Below are positions 23,991 through 36,752 of a stretch of DNA of 64,000 nucleotides, piece after piece. The notes beneath the pieces are model-generated. The model did not search any database, was not told where the DNA came from, and worked only from the letters and a program-made list of their open reading frames with translations. Location: assembly GCF_048564905.1 (NCBI RefSeq), contig NC_133014.1:15137136-15201135 (forward strand), written 5' to 3'. The DNA is from Vicugna pacos. Its lineage: Eukaryota > Chordata > Mammalia > Artiodactyla > Camelidae. The stretch's first letter is position 1. Each line of letters begins with the position of its first letter. The translations under genes were made by a program, and so were the position numbers.

Positions 23991-24199
23991 GTAAAAATGA
24001 AGTACACTCAGAAAATTTTTTTTCCCTTATCTTTGCCATGCGTGAAGGTGTGGGAAAAAATACAGCGGGTAACCTCATGGACTGCTCTCCTGTATGGAGT
24101 CATGGTACCTTATCCCCACGCTCTAAAGAAAGCTTCTATTTCACCGTGTGTTTTGGAAAGGTGCACCTACTGAGTTAGGCACCTGACAGGAACCCTGTA

Positions 24200-24485
24200 A
24201 TTTACCGTTTTCCAAAACGTGCTCCATGGTACTTCGCTCCTTCAGGTTACTTTGAGAAAAGAGAGCTCCTGAGTAAAACCAGAGTACGATATCTATCTCA
24301 GTTCTCCTCTTGAAGTTTAATTAGACACGTTTGCACTTTCAGGGCTTTGAGAAGTTCTGCAATAAGGAAACAAATGCAGGCAGGTTTAATTTAGTCTCTT
24401 TTAAAGTTGTCTGGTGACAGAACCTTCTTTTTCTTGGGGAAAACAAATTTAATAATCGGTGTACATACTCTTTGGAAAAACCTGC
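24200..24485 (+). mobile_element. possible MER1-type hAT fossil
   Basis: 'cgttttccaaaacgtgctccatggtact' at the left and 'catactctttggaaaaac' at the right look like the ends of a MER1-like Charlie element ('gtttttcaaactgtgttccatgg...' and its inverted counterpart). The middle is unclear, so the call is tentative. Confidence 0.35.
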
Positions 24486-24956
24486 TTAGCCTGTCGGATT
24501 TGTCTTTACAGTCCTGGGGAAATCACAAATAAGATGAAGAATGTGTGGGTTCAGAAGCAAGAGACCAGGAGCAGCGAAGCACCTGGAATGATACTCAGAA
24601 GTCAGTGACCTTTGGGTGCCGATGGGGTAGGAAAGGAGGACCCAGAGATTGAAAAGGATGTTAGGAAGCCATGGGGTATTCAGAGGGCAGAGAGAAAGTG
24701 CAAAGAATAAAAAATGAATTTCTAACTTCACATTTTATCTACTGACCTAGTTTAACACTTCAGAACTGATGGGGACAAGAGCCACCAAGGACCAGTAGGC
24801 GCAATCCTTTAGGGTAGCCAAAGGGTCTCCACCCTGCCCTGCGAGAGGGTCTGTCACCGCTGCCATACCACCGCGGGGACGCTAACCAGGTGCGGAGGTG
24901 GGGCTTGGCACGGTGCTTGTCTGGCCCTGACCCCACTGGGCTACTCTGTTCCTTTT
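24486..24956. other. single-copy DNA
   Basis: No gene or repeat recognised. A GC-richer stretch with several CpGs lies at about 24838-24930. Confidence 0.5.
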
Positions 24957-25130
24957 ATCTGCTTCTTAAGGATTACGCCCATCACAGACTGTCAGAGCTG
25001 GACGAAGGCAGCGAAGATCATCATATTTAATGCCCTCTTTTTACAAAAAATAAGGAAATCACACATGGAGAATAAGAAAAAATTTTCCAAGGACACCCAG
25101 TGAGCTAATGTGGGAGCCCAAACTGGTTAA
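24957..25130. repeat. possible old SINE-like sequence
   Basis: 'cagactgtcagagctggacgaaggc', 'gaagatcatcatatttaatgccctctttttac', 'ggaaatcacacatgg', 'ttccaaggacacccagtgagctaatg' resembles the widespread old motif 'tcagagctggaagggac...gaggaaactgag...gcccaaggtcac'. The family is not certain. Confidence 0.45.
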
Positions 25131-25134
25131 GAAT

Positions 25135-25355
25135 GCAAATTTAAAAATCAGAAGACCATGGATTTGAATGTAGGGTTTGCCTTTTATTAACCTTGTAAGG
25201 TTAGGCAGGTTATTATTCCCTCAGCTTTAAGTTTTTTCCCTAAAAAAAATTGTCAAAAGCGAAGAATGAGATAAAATGGGAAAAAAACAGACAGCATCCT
25301 TTTGGCAGCTAGTGAACGATAAATGCCACCTGGTAGTAATGGTGGTTGTGACAAC
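25135..25355 (+). repeat. MIR SINE, sense
   Basis: 'tcagaagaccatggatttgaatg', 'aaccttgtaaggttaggcaggttatt', 'ccctcagctttaagttttttccc', 'aatgagataaaatgggaa', 'taaatgccacctggtag' follow the MIR sense order including its core. Confidence 0.7.
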
Positions 25356-25462
25356 GTGGCATCAAAGCAGAAAGGAAGCATACAGATTGCACGTTCAAAC
25401 TGGGAAGCCAGGAGGCCATCAGTCTCTATTTCGTCTCCCTGGTTTATTTATTTGAGTCACTA

Positions 25463-26138
25463 TTCATGCTAGTCAGAGTTCTCCAGAGAAGCAGAACCGA
25501 CAGACATGAGCAATGTAATGTGCACATATGTGTGTGTGTATACGTGTGTCTATGAACATCTATCTGTCTATCTACATAGATAAAGTTGGGGGAGGAGAGA
25601 GGAACAGACAGAAAGAGAGTGAGAAAGAGAGACCGGGTGATTACAAGGAACGATCTCACAGGATGACAGAGGCTGACACGTCCCAGGGTCTGCAGAGTGA
25701 GTTCGCAAGATGGCACCCAGGAGACTCAGTGGCGTAGTTCCAGGCTCAGCCCAAAAGCCTGAGCAGTGGGATCACCAAGAGGATAGCTCCCACCTGAAGA
25801 CCAGCAGGTGAGACACCGAAAGAACCAATATTTCTCTTCCAGCCCAAAGGCATGAGAAAGCCAGCGTCTCAGTTTGAAGGCAGGCAGGCGGGAGGAATTC
25901 TGTCTTGCTCAGGAAAGGGTCAGCCTTTTTGGTCTCTTCAGGCCTTCAGCTGGTTGGGTGAGATCCACCCACGTCAGGGAAGGCAATCAGCTTTATCAAT
26001 CTGCTCCCTCCAAGGATTTTAATGTTGATCTCACCCCAAAATACCCTCACGGAAACGAAAGGATAGTCTTTAATCAAGTATCTGGGCACCCTATCCATGG
26101 CCCAGTCAAGGTGACACACAAAAAATCATCCATCACAC
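25463..26138 (-). mobile_element. ERVL-class (MLT2-type) solitary LTR fossil, antisense
   Basis: 'tagtcagagttctccagagaagcagaacc' at the left and 'aaatcatccatcacaca' at the right are the antisense ends of an ERVL-type LTR. Between them 'tgctcaggaaagggtcagc', 'cttcaggccttcagctggttgg' and 'atctgggcaccctatcc' keep the known order. An internal GT/TCTA-rich stretch (25530-25580) is usual for the family. The 150-codon plus frame at 25874-26326 is a by-product. No internal region, old. Confidence 0.8.
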
Positions 26139-26219
26139 AATCTTTCAGTTCGTCAGTGAGATATGGAAACAGTTCTCACAAGCTCCACAAAGAATCACGA
26201 GAAGTGCTTCTTCACACTT

Positions 26220-26330
26220 ACTCTTCCTTCCATCCATCCACCCTTCCATCCGTCCATTCGTTCACTCATCAGTTAACAAAACTTACTGACCACCTGTCAG
26301 TTTTAGGCATTGTTCTGGCCCCTTGATTCA
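26220..26330 (-). repeat. TCCA-rich stretch and L2 3' end, antisense
   Basis: A (TCCA)-rich tract (26225-26260) continues into 'cgttcactcatcag...acttactgaccacctgtcag...ggcattgttctggccc', a worn antisense L2 3' terminus ('ttcattcattcaacaaatatttattgag...'). Confidence 0.5.
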
Positions 26331-27214
26331 GTGTTTTCGCAACAAAATGGAGAAAGTGAAATGGGCTTTCCATGGCCCATTTCAAGGATTTGATAACGAC
26401 TTGAAATAACCAGTGCGGGCTAATTACTTGGGAGCGTTTCCTAGGTGTGCTCTAAGGTACAGAAAAATAATTACTGGACTTGAGGAAAAGCCTAAAAGGT
26501 CATTTAGCTCTACTTCTCTCTCTAAGGCAGATTATACCACAAAGACAAGGGAATTCAATACAACACTGTGTGGAAACAAATCTGTGCAGAATGCCTCTGA
26601 AATGAACCTTGACGTCCACAGCACCACCATTTTCATGGTGCAATTCAACGTATCCAGTCCAGGCATTTTCCCCTGAACATCAGAGTGCATAATTAATGAA
26701 TGCTCTTAGTGTTGTAGGACGATGTAGATTTTAATCCTTTGTGCATACAGCTGGCTCTTCCTTGAGTTCACCTTGAATCTCACACACTGTGAATAATATT
26801 TTGGAAAATGAATGAGAGCACATAAACTTGGTGTTAAGAACATGTTTTAAACGATGCTTTAATTAGAATCATATCATTTTTTCGCATCTGCTCTGTGCCT
26901 GCATCAAGTGCTGGTCAGCTGAACTGTGGGACGTAGGAGGCTCTGGAGTTGATCCCTGTGAGTCAATTATGATAAGAGATGACCTCTGTTATCTCTCAGC
27001 TGGAATTCTGCAGCCGCATCTCTGCTTTGGCAGCTGGCTCTCGGGTAGACTGTACCAACAGGGGTAGTGACAGGAGGGTTCAGGGCTGGGAGAGGAAGAC
27101 AGGACTTGCTTTTCCCTGTTTGATTCTTTGTTTTCTGTCCCTGTCATTTTAACCCAGCAATGGTTCATCACCAGTTCTTTCCCATCATAGCAAATGAACT
27201 CAGTCTGCAGGATT
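26331..27214. other. single-copy DNA
   Basis: No gene recognised. The 87-codon frame at 26413-26676 has no known motif. Confidence 0.5.
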
Positions 27215-29225
27215 CTTTTAAATTTTTTTCATCTATTTATGTATTTTAATAAAATAGTGACTATACTAAAGTTACATAATATGATTGTTCGATACACATA
27301 GTGAAATGATTACTAATTAACGTATCATCATTTTACCTGGATGCTGGTGTGTGTGTGTGTGTGTGTGTGTGTGACAGGTGCATCTGAAATCACTCTCCAC
27401 ATACTTCCAGTGTAATAATACAATATTATTAAGTGTAGTCATTATGCCAATCCATTAGCTCTCCAGACTTCAACCTACATAACTTCAGCTTTGTTTCCTT
27501 TGACCAACATCTCCCCATCTTCCCCATCCCAGTCCCTGGTGACCATTATTCTATCCTCTGTTACTATGTGTTTGATTTTTATTTAGATACTACTTAAATG
27601 GGATATTGTGCAGTATTTGTCTTTGTCTGCCTTACTTAGTATAATGTTCTCCATACTGACACATACTCTCATAGAAGGCAAGACTCCCTTCTTTCTCATG
27701 GCTAAATAATATAATAATTCTATAGAAATAAATGTCCCTTACTCATGTACCCATCAAGGGAAACCTGGGCTGTCTCCATGTCTTGGCTACTATGAATAAT
27801 GCTGCAGTGAACATCAGAGTGAAGGCATCTCTTTGAGATCCTATTTCACTTCCTTTGGGTGTGTATCCAATAGTAGGATTGCTCAATCATCTGGCAGTTC
27901 TAGTTTTAATTTCTTGTGGAACTTTCATACCGTATTCCATCATGGCTGTGTCCGTTGACATCCCCACCTTTTCTCTATATCCTTGCCAACGCTTGCTAGC
28001 TGTTGTCGTCCTGATGATAGCCATTCTTACAGGCATGAGGTGGCATCTCATTGTGGTTTTGATTTGCACTTCCCTAATAATTAGTAATACTGAACACTTT
28101 TCCATGGACCCGTTGGCCATTAGTATGTCTTCTTTGGAAAAAAAGGTCTATTCAGTTCCTTCGGTAGGATGGAAATTTTAATATGACTTCTTCTAATCCA
28201 TGAACACAGGATACCTTTCCATTTATTTGTCTTCAACTTCTTTCATCAGATTTACAGTTTTAAGTGTACAGCTTTCATCTCCTTGATAAACTTATCCCAA
28301 AACATTATTTTTGTTAATGCTATTGTAGATGGGACTGCTTTTTCTGGGGGGGTTGGGGGGGATAATCTGTGCTAATGTATAGAAAGGCAACTGATTTTTG
28401 TACATTAATTTCGTATCCTACAGCTTTACAATTCACTTCTTATTTCTAATAGTTTTTTTTGGAGGGGGGTGAAGTCATTAGGATTTTCTGTATACGAGAT
28501 CATACCATCTGCAAACGGACAATTTGACGTCTTCCTTTCTAATTTGGATGTCTTGTTGTTTCTTCTTGGCTAATTGCTCTGGCTAGGCTTCCAGTATTAT
28601 AGTGATTAGAAACAGAGAGAGTGAGCATGCTTGTGTTCTATCTGATCTTCAGGGAAAAACTTTCCCCTTTTCACCATTGAGTCTGATGTTAGTTGTGGAT
28701 TTATCACATGTGGACTTTATTGTGTTGAGGAACATCTTTCTATAGTTAATTGTTGAGAGGTTTTATCACGAAGTAGTGCTGAATTTTGTCAAACTCTTTT
28801 TTCTACACTAGTTGAGATGATCATATAATTTTATCATTCATTTGTCAATGTGCTGCATCATATTTATTGCCTTGCGTGTGCATCCCAGAGATGTCCCACT
28901 TGACTGTGTTATGTAACCCTTTTAAAGTGGTGTTGAATTTTGTTTGCTACTATTTGTTCAAGATTTTTGCATCTGTGTTCATTAGGGATATTGGCCTGAA
29001 TCTTCTTTTCTTGTAGTGTCCCTTTCTGACTTGGTATGACAGTAATGCTGGCCTCATAAAATGAGTTTGAGCAGACTGTTCCCTTCTCTTTAGACTTTTA
29101 GAAGAATTTGAGAAGGGCTGGTACCAATTCTTTGCGTGCTTGGTAGAATTCACCTGTGAAGACGTCAGGTCCTAGGCTTTTTTTGATGAAAAGTCAGTTT
29201 GCAATTTTTCTAACACTACCTATTC
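27215..29225 (-). mobile_element. L1M element, ORF2 and 3' UTR, antisense
   Basis: About 2 kb of antisense L1. The left part (27215-28165) is the 3' UTR and C-terminal ORF2 ('accatctccccatcttcccc', 'cttggctactatgaataatgctgcagtgaac', 'gattgctggatc'-like block at 27880). The right part (28200-29225) is the reverse transcriptase and thumb region ('ttttgtacattaatttcgtatcctac', 'aatgctggcctcataaaatgag'). The join near 28165 skips part of ORF2, so an internal deletion is likely. A minus frame 28950-29153 retains KRREQ... residues of ORF2. Confidence 0.9.
27347..27373. repeat. (GT)n microsatellite inside the L1M 3' UTR
   Basis: Thirteen perfect GT units plus a final G. Confidence 0.96.
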
Positions 29226-29640
29226 AGCTTCACTGTGCTCACCTCAGGGACAGTAGCAAGAGCAGGCCAGTGTGTCCTTCTCAGAGATCTGAGTCCCAGC
29301 CTCATGAGGTCCCTTCTCCAAGATCGGAGGTGCCAGCCCCAGCCGAGCAGCGCCCCATCCCCCGTTGTCTGAGTTTCAGCTATTAAGCTTGTAAGTTTTA
29401 ATGATGCTAGCATCTTCCCTGTGTTATCTCGCCCTTAGTGATGGACGGGGTTTCCTGCAGCTGCTACCTCCTCGATACCTTAGATGTCCCCCTGCTGCCT
29501 TTTCAGTTACCCAGTTAACAACTATCTGCCTAGTTAAGAATTCTTTATATTACATTCCCTCCACTGAAATCATACGTGTGGTTTCTGTCGCCTGACTGGG
29601 TCCTGACTGATGGTCCAACCATCTGGCAGAACTAACCTGG
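29226..29640. other. unclassified, possibly repeat-derived
   Basis: Directly right of the antisense L1. 'cctagttaagaattctttatattacattccctccactg' and 'ggtttctgtcgcctgactgggtcctgactgat' look like the worn tail of an old interspersed repeat, but I cannot name it. Confidence 0.35.
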
Positions 29641-31369
29641 CACTGAGACTCAGAATGTTCTACCTTGCGCTTGTGTGGTGCAAGTTAGGGACCTGTACCC
29701 AGAAGACAGAGGGAAACACAGAGTCAAATAAAGGCGAGGGGAATGAGAATGTTTCGGTGAATGTTTTGGCATCTTCACTGAGATGAGACTCAACCCGTCG
29801 GACTATCATAAACTCTCCCCTTCCACTACCTGAAATTCTCTAATAGATGACAGCTCCCAAATTGACACATGGGCAAATCGTGCCACTTCCCCCGTGACTA
29901 TGTAGAAGAGGGGCCATCCAAACGGGGAAGTAGGCCTGGTTTACCCCCAGTGCATCCCCGTTCCCTCCTGCCCTGCTCACCTTTCTACTCACATGTAAGT
30001 GTCCTTCTTCTCTCTGCCTGCCCTTCCCTGCTTTCAGCCGACCACCAGACCGGGGAGCCCAGGAGCGATTCACTCACAGGTCAGAAAGGCCTCAGAGTGG
30101 TGTAAGCCATACGCTGCTCCTTTCAATACTACGTGTAACCTGAAAAGGGGAGAGCCTTGATTGGAAGAAACACATTCCAAGCAATTGAACTTGAAATATG
30201 CTGTATGCTCAAGTGGAGTAGGGTGGGTATCTAAGTAGGCATATGAGGGAAGTTCCTTCTAGCCCTCACATCACAAGAAATTATTCTACCTACAGCTGTC
30301 ATTGGCCTTGAGTGTGCCATTTCCTCTTGAAGAGTCTCCATTCATCTAACTGTTGACATCCTTTGTCAGTGACTTACGTGCTGGAGCAGGCTCTGAAAGC
30401 AGCAAGTGTTTAACAGATGTTTATGCCGGGTAATTATCAAGGGCTAGGCTATAAAATTATTGTATTTGCGCTATAAGTAGGGACTATCCCCTCACTCTCT
30501 GTGCTGTTCTTGTCCCTCTAAGATCAACCCCGAGTTTTCCCAAACTTAAAAAGAAATTTCTGAATAAGACTTCTTAGGAACCAGCTAGCAAATATGGTGT
30601 TGAACCGCCAGATTTCTTGCCTTAGTTTTCATCCATCAGACCAATATTGAATCAGTCAACTTTGAAGAGAAGAAAGGCTTATGGATTCTAATCTAGATGC
30701 AGGAAAAAAACCCAGTTCAAGACGTGCCAAGAAAGACGAAAATCTCTGTCCTGAAGACTGCCAGTGGAAGTTGAAAAGCTCATGGCTTTAAGTCAGGTGT
30801 TATTTTTCCTCCTGTTGAGATGTGGTGTTCTAGTCTCAAGAAAGAGAAGAAGGTGTAAAGAAGCCAGGAACCCCTGGACTGCCAGAGAAGGGCCTCATAG
30901 TCTAGGAGTTGGCACTGGTGGCGTACAGCGACAGAGCAGCATAATTAAGGAGAGACCCAGGGCCAAAGTCACACCATGAATAAAATGGCTGAGCTAGTGT
31001 GCTGATGAGAGAGAAAAATAGAGAACAGTTTATATGGAGGAAAAAAAATAGTGTGTTCTGCATTATGGAATGAAGTTGATGTTAGAATCAGGATAGCTAA
31101 ACAAATCTGAAGGCACAGAAGTGTCCAGTGGCCAGAATTGTTGTGCAGGGTTCCCAGCTGGGCTGCACAACAGAATTTCAGAACCTGGAGGTAAAAATTT
31201 CCAGAATGAGCATTTCAAAATTTAGGCCTATGAAAAAGAAATAGATGGAAAGTCAAGGAAACAAAAAGTATCTGGAAACAGATCACTAACATAATATTGG
31301 TACTAAGACTGTAGCGAAGAGTCATGCAAATGTGGGCTCACTTGATGAAAACAAGTTTGTAAGATCAGC
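29641..31369. other. single-copy DNA
   Basis: No repeat or gene recognised. Frames of 71-78 codons around 29840-30105 and 30764-30979 have no known motif. Confidence 0.5.
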
Positions 31370-31525
31370 GCTCTCATTGCACCCACTTTCCAGAGGAGAA
31401 AACTTGGTTTACTTAAGTAATTTGCCCCAAATTAAACTTTTATGAAGTGTCATGGGATAAAGTTAAGCCTGGTCCTGTTTAATATTAAAGAGCACATGTT
31501 TAACCACCACGCTATAGTGTCTGTT
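31370..31525 (-). repeat. MIR SINE, antisense, degraded
   Basis: 'ttgcacccactttccagaggagaaaac', 'cttaagtaatttgccccaaatt', 'ataaagttaagcctggtcctgtttaat', 'taaccaccacgctatagtg' follow the antisense MIR order. Confidence 0.7.
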
Positions 31526-32515
31526 TCCAAAATCACAAGTGGGTATGCCGAGCATTGCAGAAGCAGCCACCAGCTATCCTCCTCTACACGAAGCTTGTCT
31601 TCCGGGTAGGGGCAGAGTCAAATTCTACGTTTGCTGTTGATTTTCTGATTGCTGTTTATGGTAAGGGCTTCTGGAAGAGCCCACTGGATGCCAGTACTGG
31701 GGAAAGCCCAGCGGTGGCCAGAGCAGCGCAGTCAGAACTCACCAGGTTGCCCTTAGGAAATAAACACTCCTTAATTCGGAAAATTGGAAGGTAGACATCA
31801 TCCAAATAATGGAAGAACATGGGCAAGGATAAGAAGGTGCCACTGACTCCATCCATCTCGCGTCTCAGGTTTGATGGAGGGTTGTCTCTATACAACATTT
31901 ACCTAATGGAACAGCATCAAAAATAGCGTTAAATCCTTGCACATGGGGGTTTGGTGGATCAATGGGGCTTGATGTTACAAGAGATCTCGACCTGAGTCTC
32001 TGATGCTGGTTTTCTGAAGGATCGAGCCACAGAAGATACTTTCAGAGTGCCTCCTGCAGATGTTTTGGGAAAGGCAATTGAAGTCAAACAAAGAGAGTCT
32101 TAAAATTCTAGTCAGAGATGGAGTTGTGAGCAGGCTTGACCCAACTTGCCCAGGATGACATGTTCAGCGGTTTAGAATATGTCCACATAGAGGCCAAATC
32201 CCTCAACCCATGATCCCAGAGCCACAACTAATTAACCGGTCTGTTCTCATCACTCTACATGGTGCCAGCAGAGGAAACACACTTCATCTTGACCTTCAGA
32301 CGACTGGAGGGAACAAGGCTAAATGCGACTCTCATTGACCTAATGATCCAACAGTTGACTGAAACAGAGACTCTCAAATTCTTCTAGGAAAAGAATTCCT
32401 AAGAGCAACAAAGAGTTGATTTGTAACCTAAGACTCTTGAGAAGGAAGACGAAACAGCCAGTGTAAGTGTACAGTTTCTCTAAACTCTGACGTTCTATTT
32501 TGCTATATTTTACAT
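31526..32515. other. single-copy DNA
   Basis: No gene or repeat recognised. Confidence 0.5.
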
Positions 32516-32765
32516 ATTTTTTTAATTCAAGCATAGTCTTGTTTACAATATTGTGTGAATTTCTGGTGCACAGCACAATGCTTCAGTCATGCATGAACAT
32601 ACGTATTATTCGTTTTCATGTTCTTTTTCACCATGAGTTACTACAAGGCACTGAATATAGTTCCCTGTGCTGTACAGTATAAACTTGTTCATCTGTTTTA
32701 TATATATATTAGTTAGTATCTGCAAATCTCGAATTCCCAATTCATCCCTTCCCACCGCCTTGAGC
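32516..32765 (-). mobile_element. L1 3'-end fragment, antisense
   Basis: 'attcaagcatagtcttgttt', 'cacagcacaatgcttcagtc', 'gagttactacaaggcactg', 'gtgctgtacagtataaactt', 'gtatctgcaaatctcgaatt', 'ccaattcatcccttcccac'. UTR only, about 250 bp. Ends about 30 bp beyond the recurrent truncation point. Confidence 0.93.
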
Positions 32766-34426
32766 TCCGATGTTCTTTCTAAGATGTATAGTATTGTAAC
32801 TTACTACTTCATACTGTATCTGGACTTTAATGTAAAACTAGTATTTAAAATTACCTAACATTTTAGCAAATAAGTTAAGCTTGTCCTTTGGAGTAACATT
32901 TTACTCTGGAACATCTATATAAGGCCCCATGGGTACAGGGACCTGGGCACAGAGCCAAAAATTAACGTTCTCTTTTTAATGGAGAGAGAATGTTAGAAAA
33001 GGACCACGAGACTGGGGTTTGCTTCTGAGTGGGTTCAGTAATCGATATAAAATTCATGGCCAGGAATGAGATTCTCATCACAAATCAGTCGATGCTCAAG
33101 CGTGTTGATTTAATCTCTAGGGAGAGAATGTGAATGCGAATGGAGTAGTGCAAATTCTCTTCCACGATAATAATAAAAAAAATCACATCATAGAAACCTC
33201 TTCAAAACAGACCACACATCTTTGGCAACCCTATGTGGGTACTCCCTAAGGGCTCGCTCACAGCAGAGAGCATTTGTTCAATGACTGGCAGTGATGACTG
33301 CTCATTGATAATGGATTATCAGCATTATTCTCTCAATTCCCATTAAAATTTTTTTAATTTTAATACCACATTTTTGGCCCCTTGTGTTCTTGTTAGATCT
33401 ACATCCCTCACCTAAATAATTCTGTTCTTCCAGGATCAACCCAAGTTGCACATCCTCAAGGAAACATCTTGGTGAGAACTGTAAGAGTTATTTTGTATTT
33501 CGGAAGATAAAAAGGAGCTTAAAAACAACTCCAATTTCAGTTAAGAAATGATAACATCATCAGTGTTACAAACAAAATGTAACAATGGGAGGGAGACTCC
33601 AGAGGAGAGAATCTGGGGAGGCTTCAAGGGGGAGGTGGTCTTTGAGGTTATTTCTTAGAATGGTGGGTAGAATACAGGTTTCTGGTCAAACATTGAAATG
33701 TGAGATAGAGTCAGTCAAGGAGAAAAACAGCAAAGGCAAAACACAGAGGCCAGGAGAACTTAAAATGTTTTGGTCCAAAAGACTGAAAAAGCAAAGTATC
33801 ACTTTTTTGTGCCTTCCTTCTGTACCAAACTCTGTACACGTGGAATTAGCTGCTTCTTCAAATGGACATGAGTTGGTTGTCAGCGATCTGTTTTGCATAT
33901 TCTTGTGAATAGGAAACTCATGCTTAGAAGGAATAAACAATGTATATGTCACACCACAGCAAGAGGTTTTAAAAAATCTGGTCAGTTAAAATATCATTAA
34001 GTGTCCAGTTGAAACATCATTTCGTATATCCTGAATGTAAAGGGTTTTTCATCAGAGCCCTGAGAAGACCTCCCCTGGCCCATGTGTCCTGCTGGTTGAC
34101 AGTGGTCCCCGCTGCCGCATACTTGCCCCACAAAGGTTGGGCTTTTCTTCTACGCAAGGGATTCCTCTCAAAATATCAGCAGGAATCATAACTAAAAAGC
34201 TAGCTAGCCACAAAATCCTCCCCTAGTATTTTTCCCTACCTACACAACTGAACTTCATTTCTTTGCCTCCTTTAAGTTTTCAGTGGCTTTATGAGTAAGT
34301 TCTAGCCCATGCGATGAAAGTTGAAGTGATGTATGTCTCTTCTGGGAGAGCCAGCCTGTTGGGCAAACCATGTGCTGAAGATGCCAGAGCTTTCATCAGG
34401 GCCCTTAAATGACTAAGTGAGCAGAT
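32766..34426. other. single-copy DNA
   Basis: No gene or repeat recognised. The 107-codon plus frame (33585-33908) is basic and unrecognised, and is overlapped by an 88-codon minus frame. Confidence 0.5.
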
Positions 34427-34448
34427 ACACACACACACACACACACAC
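34427..34448. repeat. (AC)11 microsatellite
   Basis: Eleven perfect AC units followed by GTATATATAC. Confidence 0.97.
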
Positions 34449-36439
34449 GTATATATACTAATTTGCAACACATACCCTGGACTGTCAAATGAACTGGAAA
34501 TGAACTCTAATTTCTTAAGTCAATGAACTATTTTAAAGTTTCTTATTACTACATATTAGCCTTTAAACTAATAAAACCACAGTACTTGAAGGTAGACATT
34601 AGAATTCTGTTTTTTCCTAAATGTTTACCCATATTTGGACTGGCCAGGGAGAATTAAAGCAGCAAATTGAGATGCTTTCCCAGTAGCCCCATCGACCTGA
34701 TTTTCAGGTGGAGTGTTGGGGAGATATGAATTACCCACCTATAGGTTTCCATGTCTCCCCTCTTTAGAATAGGGGTGCTATCTTACCTATGAAGTGAGAT
34801 TTCCAGTAAAGATAAAAATGATGTGGAATAATTTCATAGCAGCAGTCTAAGATGACTGAAAAGGGCTTAAAAATGGTTTTAATCTCATCATTCACTTAAT
34901 TCGGCATCATCTTTTCAAATATCCCTGGCTGGCAGTTTCTAACTACTATTTACTCTCCACTGGGGATAATGAGATCATTCTTCTGTGACCGCCAAAGACT
35001 TACCATTAAAAAGTGTCTAAATAGTAGGTTTCCCTTGCCTGTTGATGCACAGGGCAATCTCGTGGTTTGCAGACATTCATGGACCAGAATGAGAAGCTTG
35101 AATTTCCTCTTTGGAGTTCGATTACATCAAAAAATAAAGGTGGAGAGGAAGGAAAGAAAGCTTTCCTGCAGAGGAAAAGAACTAATCTGAGAAAAGTAAA
35201 ACATTCCATGATGAAGAAAAATAACAGAATTTCCAAGTACATGTTAATAAAAGCTTTGGACGAGTGCATGAGCACATTTAGGCCAATAAGGAAACACTGA
35301 CGGGAGAAAATTAGTGAGAAAGGAACTGCTCAGCGTGCTACATATGACCCTGCTGACCTGAAAGTGTGAATATAGCTCTTAAATTGAAAATTGTCCCCAG
35401 GGAGCTGATTTAAAGCAAATATGCTTTGAAAATGCAGTGCCGTAGACCCTCCGCTTCCATTTCTCACACGGTTTCTGTAGAGTCACTTTGTAATGAACCC
35501 CACGAGACAACTAAATTGTTTGGCCGCATCTTAATTTTTGTGATAATGAATCTGCTGCTAGACATTGCATTTCCAGTGTGTTAGAGCAAGAGAGAAAGTC
35601 CAGTTGACGCGAACGCTTCTGCAGTGAATCTGTGAGCAAGAGGAAGTGTTCGAAGGAGAAACAGAAGTGTGCCAGGCACATGTCGCTGTCACCCACTGAT
35701 TCTCCAGACGTCTTGACTTCTGTGTCTTGGTCGTTTCATTAGGAGTTTTGGAAGCTCAGGTGCTTGGTGACTAGGGCTGCTGAAAGCTTAGAAGTACATA
35801 ATGGAGAGGGGAGTTCAATGCTAATGGCAACCTCGTGGCAGGAAAAAAAATTGCAAAGAGCCCATTCTCCGCTCCCTGCTCACATGGTGGCCCACACAGT
35901 CAAGCAGTGTCATGTATGGCTCTATGACGGCTCCCTCGGCGAGGCCAGAGAAAGTACTATATTATGCAGAAGTCACCATGTGCAAGGCATTGTAACCAGG
36001 CATCATTACCGTAAATTGCCACTTGGAAGTTTCCTAGCAGAGTCTCTGTGTGTGAAATGAAAATGTGGTGACTACCACTGATACTCGAGAAAGCAAAGGA
36101 ATCCTGGTGCCGAGTAAAAGGAGCTCCCAGTAAGATTCTTTTGGGGCTGCTGAAACTTACGTATGTTTTAATGGCAGTTGCATCAAGGAATTCTTGATGG
36201 TGATGGAGGATGCTCTCCTAACCCAAGCGCCTCCCCCGCCCCGTCCCTTCCACACTCCGCGGAGTGAATTGCTTCCTCCGCTGTGTTTCTATTGTCCTCT
36301 ATTCATGTGTATTCATATGGCTACTGTTGCATTTGTCCAACTCTATTACCATTTTGCGTACGTGTGCATGGCTGTTATGAGCAAGTGGAGCACAAATGTT
36401 CGTTTTTATGTATTAGTGTACTTCCCATCAGTCCAAACT
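34449..36439. other. single-copy DNA
   Basis: About 2 kb free of recognisable repeats, unusual for this window. The part 35400-35640, with 'cgcatcttaatttttgtg' and 'taatgaatctgctgctag', has the clean look of conserved non-coding DNA, but this cannot be tested here. No exon recognised. Confidence 0.5.
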
Positions 36440-36733
36440 ATGTCAAGGGTTGAACCAAACCCTGAGTGGACTCAAGGAACTTACAGCCTACTGCAAGAGG
36501 TAAAAACATAAGGGACATGATAAGGCACGCTACAGGGAATAAGGAAGGTAAGTTTGGATGTTACGAGAGCGTAAGGAAGACCAGCACCCTGCCTCGGAGA
36601 GTCCAAGACGGCATCCTGGAGACAGAGCATCTGACTGTCTTATAAACTAGTACATAAATCTAACTGGATTGCTAGCCAGCTGACGAGATGGAAAAAGTCA
36701 GTCTCGACAGAAGAGAAGCACAACCATGTGTGT

Positions 36734-36752
36734 ATAAGACAGTAACATTTTC
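36734..36752. repeat. left target-site duplication of the L1 at 36753
   Basis: ATAAGACAGTAACATTTTC here recurs exactly at 37545-37563. The first base may belong to the A tail on the right side. Confidence 0.93.

Noticed and set aside
25874-26326. 150-codon plus-strand frame
   Set aside because: Most of it lies within an antisense ERVL LTR fossil.
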